Assembly (NCBI GenBank): GCA_963921195.1
Contig: OY992539.1
Location: forward strand, 135,125,182 to 135,189,181
Reading direction: 5' to 3'
Source: Pegoplata infirma
Lineage: Eukaryota > Arthropoda > Insecta > Diptera > Anthomyiidae
DNA: 64,000 nucleotides
Positions 42,950-52,652 of this stretch are shown piece after piece (within the stretch, counting starts at the first letter, position 1; each line of letters starts with the position of its first letter). The position numbers and the translations under genes are program-made. Under the pieces are notes generated by a model that was not told the origin of the DNA, made no database searches, and saw nothing but the letters and a program-made list of their open reading frames with translations.

Positions 42950-43577
42950 GTTAAAATATACCGATCGACTCAAAATCACTTTCTGAGACGATTTAGCATT
43001 TTATACAGGTCACAATTATGAATCGATTGGTTCGTAATTTACTTTGGCCCAAGGACGAAGCCTATTGAAATTGAAAAAAAAAATCGGTCCATGTTTAGAC
43101 CTAGTCCCCATACAAACAACGTCCCTTTATAATTTGGCTCAAATGACTCTAATTACCGGATTTTAATAGGTATCCCTTCTAAATTTTATAGGTAGACGTA
43201 TTTTGTATTCACAAATCACCACTCATAATTTTTAGGGAATTCAACCAGTTATTATTGTGGCCCCTATACAAACCATCCTCCCGATATTTACATAAGTAAA
43301 TCCCTCAAAATTCATGAAAGTAAGCAATATTTGTTTAAAATTTTGTTTGTACGTGTTAAAAGTGTACTTTCGCCCGATATTCATTTAAATCGGTCTATAG
43401 GCAACAAAAATAAGCCAATTTCACTCAAATTTGGTTTGTGTGTGTTTTCTACAATAATTGAAGATCTAACGAAAGATAGATCCAACCGGACCATATTTGG
43501 ACTTGGAACCCATTTTCCGGAAAACTCTGTGTAGGGTATCATATGGTCGGTCTTGTCCAACTATAATTTTCTTGTGT
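42950..43577 (-). mobile_element. mini-me/DINE-1-like element, type A, inverted
   Basis: In reverse it reads from AACACAAGAAAATTATAGTTG and ACCGACCATATGATACC through ATCGGTCTATAGGCAAC to the ATCGCTAAA-equivalent region, ending before the GGAC tract, which has degenerated to CTAAATCGTCTC. It faces the copy at 41480-42236 across about 700 bp, so the two could pair as an inverted repeat. Confidence 0.65.
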
Positions 43578-44616
43578 TTTTTTTTTTTGATTTGCATATC
43601 TTTGGATATGTTAAGCTGGCAATGATGGAACCTGATATTAAAACAAAAAAAATGGCTGAGAACGCGTTAAACAAATTATGTCTGGAATACATTAATGGTT
43701 TTGACTGAAATAACATTAATCTAATCGTACTTAATACATTTATTATCTACTAGCTTACAATCCCGGTACTTCGTTACCGGTTGTATTGAATTCCGGATAA
43801 TAGAAGGATCAGGATTACTCTATCGATTTTCAAAAAATTCCCCTACGTAGTCTTTGTTTTATTTACTTGTCGACGTTTAAGTCTTCCATAAAAAAATATT
43901 TCAATGAATAATATAAACAATAAAATTTTAATAACTTTGCTGGTACGTTATCATCTTCGTTCCGGCGGAAAAATATAATGACAATTTTCGAGCCCTTATG
44001 TCGGGATTTTGGATTTTGAGTGAATAAATATTTCAGTGAAAAAAGAAATTGGAATAAAAAAAAATGTGGAGTAAAAAAAAGCTAAACACCAAAAATTTGA
44101 GTTAAAAATATAATTCCATATTGTTCCCTGCTCTATTCCATATTGTTCCCCGTTCTACTCCATTTCATTTCCAATTCCATCTCCATCTTCTAAGGTCATT
44201 ATTATAGGTACAGAAAAAGTACCAAAAGTACACTTTATTACCCCCATTAGAAACGGAATTTAAAAAAAGTACCTCTTTCAGAATGTTTTTTCTTCACCGA
44301 AGGATCCTACAATCCATATTTCAATTATCTAGGATCATTGTTTCAGCAAATATTAAAAGTACTTTTTATCCCCGTTAAGAAACGGAATTTCCAAAAAAAA
44401 AAACTTTTCCCAATCTCTTTTTTCAACGAAGGATTTTACATTCCAAATTTTAAGTTTCTGGGGCCATTATATCAGGAAATAATTAAGTACACTTTTTTAT
44501 TTCTTTTAACCTCATTATTTTCCGAGAGGCGAACCTTTTCCAATTTCAAGTTTCTATGTTTATTATTTCAGGAAATAAAAAAGTACCAATAGTGTACTTT
44601 CGGCATATTTTACAAA

Positions 44617-46300
44617 ACGTACTTTTTATGGAAGGTACTTTTTATAAAAGGTACTTTTTATAAAAGGTACTTTTTATAAAAGGTACTTTTGATAAAAGGT
44701 ACTTTTTATAAAAGGTACTTTTTATAAAAGGTACTTTTTATAAAAGGTACTTTTAATAAAAGGTACTTTTTATAAAAGGTACTTTTTATAAAAGGTACTT
44801 TTTATAAAAGGTACTTTTTATAAAAGGTACTTTTTATAAAAGGTACTTTTTATAAAAGGTACTTTTTATAAAAGGTACTTTTTATAAAAGGTACTTTTTA
44901 TAAAAGGTACTTTTTATAAAAGGTACTTTTTATAAAAGGTACTTTTTATAAAAGATACTTTTTATAAAAGGTACTTTTTATAAAAGGTACTTTTTATATA
45001 AGGTACTTTTTATAAAAGGTACTTTTTATAAAAGGTACTTTTTATAAAAGGTACTTTTTATAAAAGGTACTTTTTATAAAAGGTACTTTTTATAAAAGGT
45101 ACTTTTTATAAAAGGTACTTTTTATAAAAGGTACTTTTTATAAGAGGTACTTTTTATAAAAGGTACTTTTTATAAAATGTATTTTTTATAAAAGGTACTT
45201 TTTTATAAAAGGTACTTTTTATAAAAGGTACTTTTTATAAAAGGTACTTTTTATAAAATGTACTTTTTATAAAAGATACTTTTTATAAAAGGAACTTTTT
45301 ATAAAAGGTACTTTTTATAAAAGGTGTTTTTTATAAAAGGTACTTTTTATAAAAGGTACTTGTTATAAAAGGTACTTTTTATAAAAGGTACTTTTTATAA
45401 AAGGTACTTTTTATAAAAGGTACTTTTTATAAAAGGTACTTTTTATAGAAGGTACTTTTTATAAAAGGTTCTTTTTATAAACGGTACTTTTTATAAAAGG
45501 TACTTTTTATAAAAGGTACTTTTTATAAAAGGTACTTTTTATAAAAGGTACTTTTTATATAAGGTACTTTTATAAAAGGTACTTTTTATAATAGGTACTT
45601 TTTATAAAAGGTACTTTTATAAAAAGTACCTTTTATAAGAAGTACCTTTTATATAAAGTACCTTTTATAAAAAGTACCTTTTATAAAAGGTACTTTTTAT
45701 AAAAGGTACTTTTTATAAAAGGTACTTTTTATAACAGGTACTTTATATAAAAGGTACTTTTTATAAAAGGTACTTTTTATAAAAGGTACTTTTTATAAAA
45801 GGTACTTTTTATTAAAGGTACTTTTTATAAAAGGTACTTTTTATAAAAGGTACTTTTTATAAAAGGTACTTTTTATAAAAGGTACTTTTTATAAAAGGTA
45901 CTTTTTATAAAAGGTACTTTTTATAAAAGGTACTTTTTATAAAAGGTACTTTTTATAAAAGGTACTTTTTATAAAAGGTACTTTTTATAAAAAGTACTTT
46001 TTATAAAAGGTACTTTCTATAAAAGGTACTTTTTATAAAAGGTACTTTTTATAAAAGGTACTTTTTATAAAAGGTACTTTTTATAAAAGGTACTTTTTAT
46101 AAAAGGTACTTTTTATAAAAGGTACTTTTTATAAAAGGTACTTTTTATAAAAGGTACTTTTTATAAAAGGTACTTTTTATAAAAGGTACTTTTTATAAAA
46201 GGTACTTTTTATAAAAGGTACTTTTTATAAAAGGTACTTTTTATAAAAGGTACTTTTTATAAAAGGTACTTTTTATAAAAGGTACTTTTTATAAAGGTAC
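44617..46300. repeat. 16-bp minisatellite GGTACTTTTTATAAAA, about 105 copies
   Basis: Units are highly homogeneous, with scattered single changes. The unit and its reverse complement differ at only 2 of 16 positions, so every unit can pair with its neighbours. At about 45611-45690 four units read AAGTACCTTTTAT, the opposite orientation. The array lies inside the Helitron. Confidence 0.95.
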
Positions 46301-46305
46301 CATTA

Positions 46306-47125
46306 TTTCAGTAAATTAAAAAAAGTACCAAAAGTACACTTTTTCCCATTTTACCCCCGTGGAATCAACATTGGCAAAAACCTATATTGCAAATTTTAAG
46401 TTTTTATTGCCATTATTTAAGAAAATATAAAAGGTACCAAAAGTACAGTTTTTTAACCTTTTTACCCCTAAGAATCAACATTGGCAAAATCCAGCCTTAG
46501 TAGATTTATATTCCGGGAGCTGAACCTACATTCAAAATTTCAAGTGTCTAGGACCATTTTTTAAGGAAATATAAAAGGTACCAAAGGTACATTTTTTTAC
46601 CCCCTTAGAATCAACATTGGCAAAAATCCGGCCTTACTGGATCTATATTCCAGGAGTTGAACATACAGTCCAAATTTCAAGTCTCTGTGACCATTATTTC
46701 AGGAGATATAAAAAGCACCAAAAGTACAGTTTTTACCCTTTTTGTCCCCTTAGAATCAACATTGGCAAAAAATCCGGCCTTACTGGATCTATATTCCGGG
46801 AGGTGGACCTACAGTCCAAATTTCAAGTCTCTGTGACCATTATTTCAGGAGATATAAAAAGTACCAAAAGTACCGTTTTTTACCCTTTTTGTCCCCTTAG
46901 AATCAACATTGGCAAAAATCCGGCCTTACTGGATCTATATTCCGGGAGGTGAACAGACAGTCCAAATTTCAAGTCTCTATGACCATTATTTCAGGAGATA
47001 TAAAAAGTACCAAAAGTACAGTTTTTTACCCTTTTTACCCCCTTAGAATCAACATTGGCAAAAATCCGGCCTTAGTGGATCTATATTCCAGGAGGTGGAC
47101 CTACAGTCCAAATTTCAAGTCTCTA
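46306..47125 (+). repeat. ~146-bp tandem repeats in the Helitron
   Basis: TTAGAATCAACATTGGCAAA recurs with starts of TTGG at 46371, 46481, 46617, 46762, 46909 and 47055: spacings 110, 136, 145, 147 and 146 bp. Units carry CCGGCCTTACTGGATCTATA and GTACCAAAAGTAC. The right-hand units are the most alike, and units shorten toward the 16-bp array, which shares the GTACC word. A relaxed open frame (46617-46952) is due to the repeat. Confidence 0.88.
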
Positions 47126-47162
47126 GCTTCAGCGGTTTGGGCTGGGCGATGATGAATGAGTA

Positions 47163-47240
47163 TGTCAGTCAGTCAGTCAGTCAGTCAGTCAGTCAGTCAG
47201 TCAGTCAGTCAGTCAGTCAGTCAGTCAGTCAGTCAGTCAC
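47163..47240. repeat. (TCAG)n microsatellite, about 19 copies
   Basis: An uninterrupted TCAG run close to the Helitron's 5' end. It yields the SVSQSVSQ repeats in translation, which are not a protein. Confidence 0.95.
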
Positions 47241-47415
47241 ATTACTCTTTTATATATATAGATTAATTCAACAAAACAAACACCTTAGTTTTTATACATA
47301 TCAATAATCGTTGCTAAAACATTAAAATATTGCAAGAGTTTGTTTAATTATAACTTGCAATATCAAATTTTTTTATACGAATTAATTTTAGATTAGACCC
47401 CAAGCAGAGAAATGT

Positions 47416-47634
47416 CTACACTAAAAAAAATAGCTAATTAACAAAAAAAATGATAATGATTTGGCGCTACTGATTTTTTCCAAGACCCCAATAGATGTTA
47501 ATCCAAATTTTCGATCGAAATTGTCCAAAAATTTTGATCAACATCTTTTTGACATTTTGGGGACCCAATGGGGTCTTGAAAAAAAATTAGTAGCACAAAA
47601 TCATTATTAGTTTTCTTTAAAATTAGTTACAACA
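47416..47634. mobile_element. Small foldback, AAGACCCC...GGGGTCTT
   Basis: TAATGATTTGGCGCTACTGA with TTTTTTCCAAGACCCC pairs with GGGGTCTTGAAAAAAAATTA and its continuation (about 40 bp per arm, extending to AAAATTAGTTACAAC). Loop about 70 bp. No duplication found. Confidence 0.55.
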
Positions 47635-48937
47635 TTCTGTGATACAGGCAGGAGCGGATCCACGGGGGGGGGAGGAAATTTCCCCCCCCCCCCCTCAAAT
47701 CGAATTTGAAAGAAAAGAAAAAGAAAGAAAAAAAAAAAAGAAACAAGTGAGAGTGTTACATTCGGCTTTGTCGAATCTTTTATACCCTCCAAAATGGTAA
47801 AAAAGAACAATAAAAAAAATCCCGGGGCATTTTTTGGGGGGGGGGTGGTGGGAGACGTTAGTGAGCACCTTCCCCTTGCGATTTTGAACTTCATCTGAGA
47901 TAAAAATGTTGCATTCACTCAAAAAAGTATGTCGGTAAAATCTACTACAAAAGACAGTTGTTTTGACTACATTTTGTCGTTGAAAAGGCGTCCACTACAT
48001 ATAACGGTAAAAACATCTGAACATGTTGTTGTTTTTAACTATTGATTTTCAACTACAAAATGTAGTAAAAACTACTACAAAACTGTTTAATACAGTTGTT
48101 TTTTCTACAATTGCCTGAAATTTTATTTAAAAAATTTCTTAAACGTTTAAATGATTGATATTTATTTATTTAAAAAGCAATACATTTCAGTTGGTTGTAT
48201 AGAATTTCGACATGATGACAATTTTTTGATGTATTTATCTGGAATTATAGAAGAAAAAAATTATATTAATAAAATGTTAAACAAAATAAATTGATTGTAT
48301 TTACCTTTGTTTTTTTAATAGTTCATTTAAAATTTTCACCGCTACTGATCAAAATTTGTCTGGAATAAAAAAAAAACGAAATGCTTTGGCAAAATTGATT
48401 TATAAAAAAAAGAATTAATTTTCAATGTTTCAAAAAAGTATGTACCTGTTCTGTTGTGTATACAAAGAAAAGAAAGATGGCGCGCTCATAAGAAAACAAA
48501 ACACTGCACACATTTTATTTTGGTTTTTTCCGATTGGTTTTTACGCACGCTTATGTGAGCGCTATATTATACACACTTGTTATCTCATTTATCCACTTAT
48601 TTTCTTTCGCTCAAGAATATTTTTCCAAAAACATATTTTTTGTTATAATTAAATTTAATAAATTGTAATTTAATTTATTTAGATATTATTTATTTGGTAT
48701 TAAAATAATTCCTTCCGCATCCCGCACGACCAACTCGCTCGACACATTCGTTTGCAATAAAAATTTCTAGAAAAAAACGAGTTTTAGAAAAAAAACTAAA
48801 AACAACTACATAAATCAACTATTGCTACAGTGTAGTATATTTTTTGTAGTTATTTTTTGAAACTACTACAAAAAAAGTTGTTTGAGATTTTTTCATACAA
48901 AAACGACCGAAATTGTAGTTAAAAACAACAGCTACTA

Positions 48938-50315
48938 CACTGAAAAAAATAACCTTCCTGATATTAATGAAACGGATTCATTATTTTGTTTTCATTACTT
49001 AAATGAAGGAATTCATAAGCTGATTGAAATTTCATGCATGTTATGAGCAAATTTTATGAAACTTGTTTCATTAGATTTCATAATTTCATTAAAAAATATC
49101 ATAAGATTTTTTAGAACTAAATACAACTCTGCGTTGCGAATAAGAGAAAGAAAACAGAACAAAAACATACGACGTTTTATTACACCACGCGTGTTTAGTC
49201 TAATTGTAATTTTTACATGTGTGTTAACTTTTTTCTAATAAAATAAAATAATTTTATATTTTTTTGCTTTGTTATTGAAACTTGTGTGTGTGTTATGCTG
49301 GTTATATCTAATTGAAATAACAAGTGAAAAGTGTTTCTTTTGACTGTTTCTTATAAAATATAATATAATTTGCAACAGAAAAATAGTTTTTTAAGTCATT
49401 AAAATTTTGTGATGAAATGTAGGGTAATTTGTGTTGTTCCATTGCTACGTTGTTGCTACGTTTTGGCAGCACGTGTTTTTAAAATCATCGCGTTTTTGTC
49501 TTTTATAGTTTACCTTATATGGCAATTCAGACCAATTTAAGTTTGGAGTAAAATTTTGTTGTGTGTAAAAACTAGGTGAAAACCATAAAAAGTGTGCAAT
49601 TAAGGGTCATGTCACAGACTCAATTCCGTTCGGAAGTGGAATAAGTGGTTCACTCGTAAAACGCAAAGCAAATACTTTTTTTCGGAATGAAACCACTTTT
49701 AGCAATTCAATTCCACTTTGATTTTTGAAAGTGATTTCATTCCGAAAAAAAAAATTGTTTTGCGTTTTAAGAGTAACAACTTTTTTTCAAATCCGATCGG
49801 AATTGAGTCTGTGACATGCACCTAAATAAAATTTCAGTGACGGTTACAGTGATGGTTACATGTGACTTACCAAAATTGTTATTAATGCAAATTTTCACTT
49901 ATGGGTGTATGATACGTGCTGTTTTTAGGTAACTTGTTCCTAATTTTATTAGAGGCTTTCTATGGAAATTTTGATAACTATAACCAACATGAATTTATCG
50001 TTATTCCCATATCAAAACCTTAATAAAGTTAGCAACTAGTTACTTGTAAAAAGCAATTATCATACGCTCATTACCAACTACTATTCCACATTTAATCAAT
50101 GGATATTTTCATACATTTTATGAAAAACTTCATAAAACGTTTCAAACAAGTTCTACGAATATTTTCATTATTTATATGCAAGTTTTCATTGAAAGGAATT
50201 TTAATGACACCAGTTACATTAATCAAATGAAACCTGTCTTCGGTTGAAAATGTGAGTCATTTTTCATTAAGATTAAGTCAATTTTCATTAATTTCACGAA
50301 GCTATTTTTTCAGTG
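48938..50315. mobile_element. CACTG-terminus MITE, TTCATTA family
   Basis: The ends CACTGAAAAAAATA and TATTTTTTCAGTG are inverse and are followed by ATTAATGAAA/TTTCATTAAT words. TACTA occurs at 48933-48937 and 50316-50320, but the host sequence is rich in CTACTA, so the true duplication could be only TA. It has 1.38 kb without a long frame and contains the MITE at 49604-49822. Confidence 0.65.
49604..49822. mobile_element. 219-bp foldback MITE, PIF/Harbinger-like
   Basis: The arms GGGTCATGTCACAGACTCAA and inverse TTGAGTCTGTGACATGCACC extend nearly to the centre (CGGAATGAAACCACTTT and its inverse). TAA flanks both ends (49601-49603 and 49823-49825). GG start and TWA target fit PIF/Harbinger MITEs. 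Innermost layer of the nest. Confidence 0.7.
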
Positions 50316-50719
50316 TACTAACTACACAAACGACCGTCATGTAGTAACTGCAATAATTTTCTGAGTGTTTGCTTAGCAAATGTACAAAAAACCCTGCAAA
50401 AAATGCGGTTTTTCTTACGTTGGTTTAGTTCTTCAAGGGGGAACTTTTTCCCCTTTGTCCGATTTTGCCTATTTCCGAACTTAGCCTGCCTAGGAATATA
50501 AGACATATTTGTGCCAAACTTCGGAAGTATAGCTCGTTTATTTTGGACTGTATCGTGTCCTCTACAGATGGACAGACGGACATCGCTAAAATGTCTTATA
50601 ATCGATCACTGATGAATAAAATATATACTTTATGGGGTCCTAGACCGATATTTCGATGCGTTACACACGGAATGACAAAGTGAGTATACCCCCATACTGT
50701 GGTTGGAGGGTATAAAAAG

Positions 50720-51034
50720 CAAAAAGGAAAAGAAAGAAAAGAAGAGAAAAGGAGAGCAGAGGGAAAAGGAAAGTGTAAAAAAAGTAAATAATCTGAGAAT
50801 TTTTTCTATGAACAATGTCTTCGGAATCTTAAAATTTTTCTAAAGAAATAATGTCAAGGAATGTTATTAGAACTTTTCTATATGAAAAAATTTGAAAATT
50901 TTTCTGTAGGAAAAATTTGAGGATTTTTCTTTAAGAAAAATTTGAGGATTTTTCTTTAGGAAAAAATTGAGAATTTTTCTATAGGAATATTTGCATAGTT
51001 TTCCATATTAAAGAATTTGGAATTTAAAAAAAGT
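50720..51034. repeat. Purine-rich tract and TCTATAGG minisatellite
   Basis: GAAAAGAAAGAAAAGAAGAG is followed by units AATTTTTCTTTAGGAAAAA and TTTGAGGATTTTTC. It matches the body of the hAT-like family. Confidence 0.6.
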
Positions 51035-51835
51035 AAAAAAGGTATAGTCGGTCAAGACCGACCATATAATACCCTACACCAGTGTTTTCCGGAAAATAGG
51101 TCCCAAGTCCAAACATGGACCGATTGGATATGTCTTTTGTTAGATCTTTATTTAGTGTGGAAAACACATACAGATAAAATTTTAGTGGAATTGGTTTATT
51201 TTTTATCAATGGACCGATTTAACTGAGTATCGGTCGAAATTTTTATATGGGGGACTAAGTCTAAAAATGGTCCACTTATATTCTGATTTGATTAGGTTAC
51301 TAAAGTACATGTTTAACATCTAAAAATAAAATTGTTATCAAATATTTCCATTTTTATGAATTTTGAGGGAATTATGTGAATATCGTTAGGGTGGTTTGTA
51401 TGGGGACTACGGAATGATGATTCGTGCATAAAAAATTTGATTACCTGCTACATTTCAAAGCGATATCTATTATAATACGGTTATTAGAGTTATTTAAGCC
51501 GAATCCAAATGGGGCGTTTGTATGGGCTAGGTCTTAACATGGACCGATTTTCTCCAATCTCAATAGGCTTCGTCCTTGGGTCAAAAGATGCTTAAGGTTA
51601 AAATTTCAAGTCAATTGATTGAAAATTGCGACCTGTATCGTGCTTAAACCGATAGATGGACAGACGGACAGACGGACGGACAGACGGACGGACGGACATC
51701 GCTAAACCGACTCAAAAAGTAATTCTGAGTCGATCGATATACTTGAAGGTAGGTCTAGGACCAATATTTCGGGTAGTTACAAACATCAGCACAAACTCAT
51801 TATACCCTGTACCATAGAGTGGTGTAGGGTATAAA
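51035..51835 (+). mobile_element. mini-me/DINE-1-like element, type A
   Basis: It begins AAAAGGTATAGTCGGTCAAG, has mixed GGACAGAC/GGACGGAC repeats at about 51659-51700 followed by ATCGCTAAAC, and ends ACCATAGAGTGGTGTAGGG then TATAAAAA. The longest GGAC tract among the copies here, showing its instability. Non-coding. Confidence 0.7.
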
Positions 51836-52200
51836 AATTGGAATTTTCTAAGGGAAAAATCTGAGAATTTTTCTGTATGAGATTTTTTTTTAGAAATTAT
51901 TCTATGAACAACTTTTCTAAAGGAAACATTTTTCGGAATGGTAAAATTTTACGAGAATTTTTATAGAAAAAAAGCTTGGGAATTTTTTCAGACAAAAAAT
52001 TTGGGAATTTTTTCTAGACGAAAAATTTGGGAATTTTTTTATGGAAAAAATTTTGGAATTTTTCTATAGGAAAATTTGAGAATTTTTGTATAGGAAAATC
52101 TCACAATATAGGACAAATCTCATAATGTTTCTTTCGAAAAAATCTCAGAAGAAGACGCGAAAAAAGGAAAGGGAAAAAGAAAATAAAATAAACATTTTCT
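51836..52200. repeat. TCTATAGG minisatellite
   Basis: Units of AATTTTTCTATAGGAAAATT and TTTGGGAATTTTTT continue the array flanking the preceding mini-me copy. Confidence 0.65.
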
Positions 52201-52204
52201 CTAG

Positions 52205-52400
52205 GAAAACCTAGCCCCAATACAATTTGGCCTAAATAATCAGTATCCTTTCAAAGTTTAACACGTAAATGTATTTTGCATTCATAAATTATCGTTTAAA
52301 ATTTTTAACTGGGTCGGACCATTCTTACCTGTAGTCCCCATACAAACCAGCATCCCGGTATTCACATAAATCTCTCCAAATACTTCAATGGGTGATATTT
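52205..52400 (-). mobile_element. mini-me type A fragment, inverted
   Basis: CCCATACAAACCAGCATCCC, AATTTTTAACTGGGTCGGAC and ACACGTAAATGTATTTTGC match, inverted, the central part of the type A copies. Both ends are missing. Confidence 0.5.
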
Positions 52401-52489
52401 CATTAACATGTTGTTTGTAGGAAGAAAAACTCTGTTAGAAGAAAAACTCTGTCGAAAAATCTTAGAACAACTTTAAGTTTATCTTTTTT

Positions 52490-52652
52490 CTTTAAGTATA
52501 ATCAAAATAATTACTCTGTTAAATAATCTGTAAAATGACAGTAATATAAATTCGACAGATATTTGACAAAGTTATTTGCCGAAATACAGATTTTAAAAAA
52601 ATACTTTGTATTTTCTTGTGGCCGAAAAACAAAATTTTATCTGTACATCTTA
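52490..52652. repeat. AACTCTGTAAA MITE fragment
   Basis: ATAATTACTCTGTTAAATA, AATACAGATTTTAAAAAAAT and TTGTATTTTCTTGTGGCCG match the 31775-32040 fragment and the 6218-6979 family. It is cut at 52652 by the next MITE. Confidence 0.55.

Larger units (their letters stand above)
43750..47262 (-). mobile_element. Non-autonomous Helitron
   Basis: On minus it begins 5' A^TCTATATATATAAAAGAG at 47262 and ends CTAG^T at 43750, i.e. inserted between A and T. Nine bases before CTAG is the hairpin CCGGTA-acgaag-TACCGG. TC start, CTRR end, subterminal hairpin and an AT target without duplication are the canonical Helitron features. The content in transposon order is a (CTGA)n tract, ~146-bp tandem repeats, then a 1.7-kb array of 16-bp units. 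No Rep/helicase frame is present, so it needs a partner elsewhere. Confidence 0.85.
47916..50367 (+). mobile_element. CACTCA-terminus MITE, AACTACTACAAAA family, split
   Basis: The ends are CACTCAAAAAAGTATGTCGG and the inverse ACTGCAATAATTTTCTGAGTG, with TT on each side. The paralogous empty site at about 58960 supports this. The interior repeats GTAGTTTTTACTACA and AACTACTAC words. The inner element at 48938-50315 interrupts it near its right end. The 75-codon frame at 48425-48652 has no recognisable family. Confidence 0.7.
47755..50719 (+). mobile_element. mini-me-like element type B, split by nested MITEs
   Basis: The left part has GTGTTACATTCGGCTTTG and ATAAAAATGTTGCATT; the right part has TTTGCTTAGCAAATG, TTCTTCAAGGGGGAAC, GACAGACGGACATCGCT and GGAGGGTATAAAA. 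The uninterrupted paralogue at 58905-59326 has ATGTTGCATTTGTTTAAC at the corresponding site. About 2.45 kb of nested elements separates the halves. Confidence 0.65.
47649..52200 (+). mobile_element. hAT-like TCTATAGG element, third copy, heavily invaded
   Basis: The left end CAGGAGCGGATCCACGGG is followed by a G/C-run inverted tract and GAAAGAAAAGAAAAAG, as in 22620-28028. The purine-rich and minisatellite body resumes at 50720-51034 and 51836-52200 after two mini-me insertions (47755-50719 and 51035-51835). The right terminus is missing or outside recognition, so the end coordinate is the last minisatellite unit. Confidence 0.45.

Noticed and set aside
44617..46300. Regular array considered as CRISPR
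   Set aside because: Units are contiguous 16-mers without unique spacers, in eukaryotic DNA inside a Helitron.
46617..47307. Frames of 111, 67 and 70 codons
   Set aside because: They are translations of the ~146-bp and TCAG repeats.
47607..47922. Minus frames of 103 and 75 codons with proline and phenylalanine runs
   Set aside because: They come from G/C homopolymers and purine-rich tract at the hAT-like terminus.
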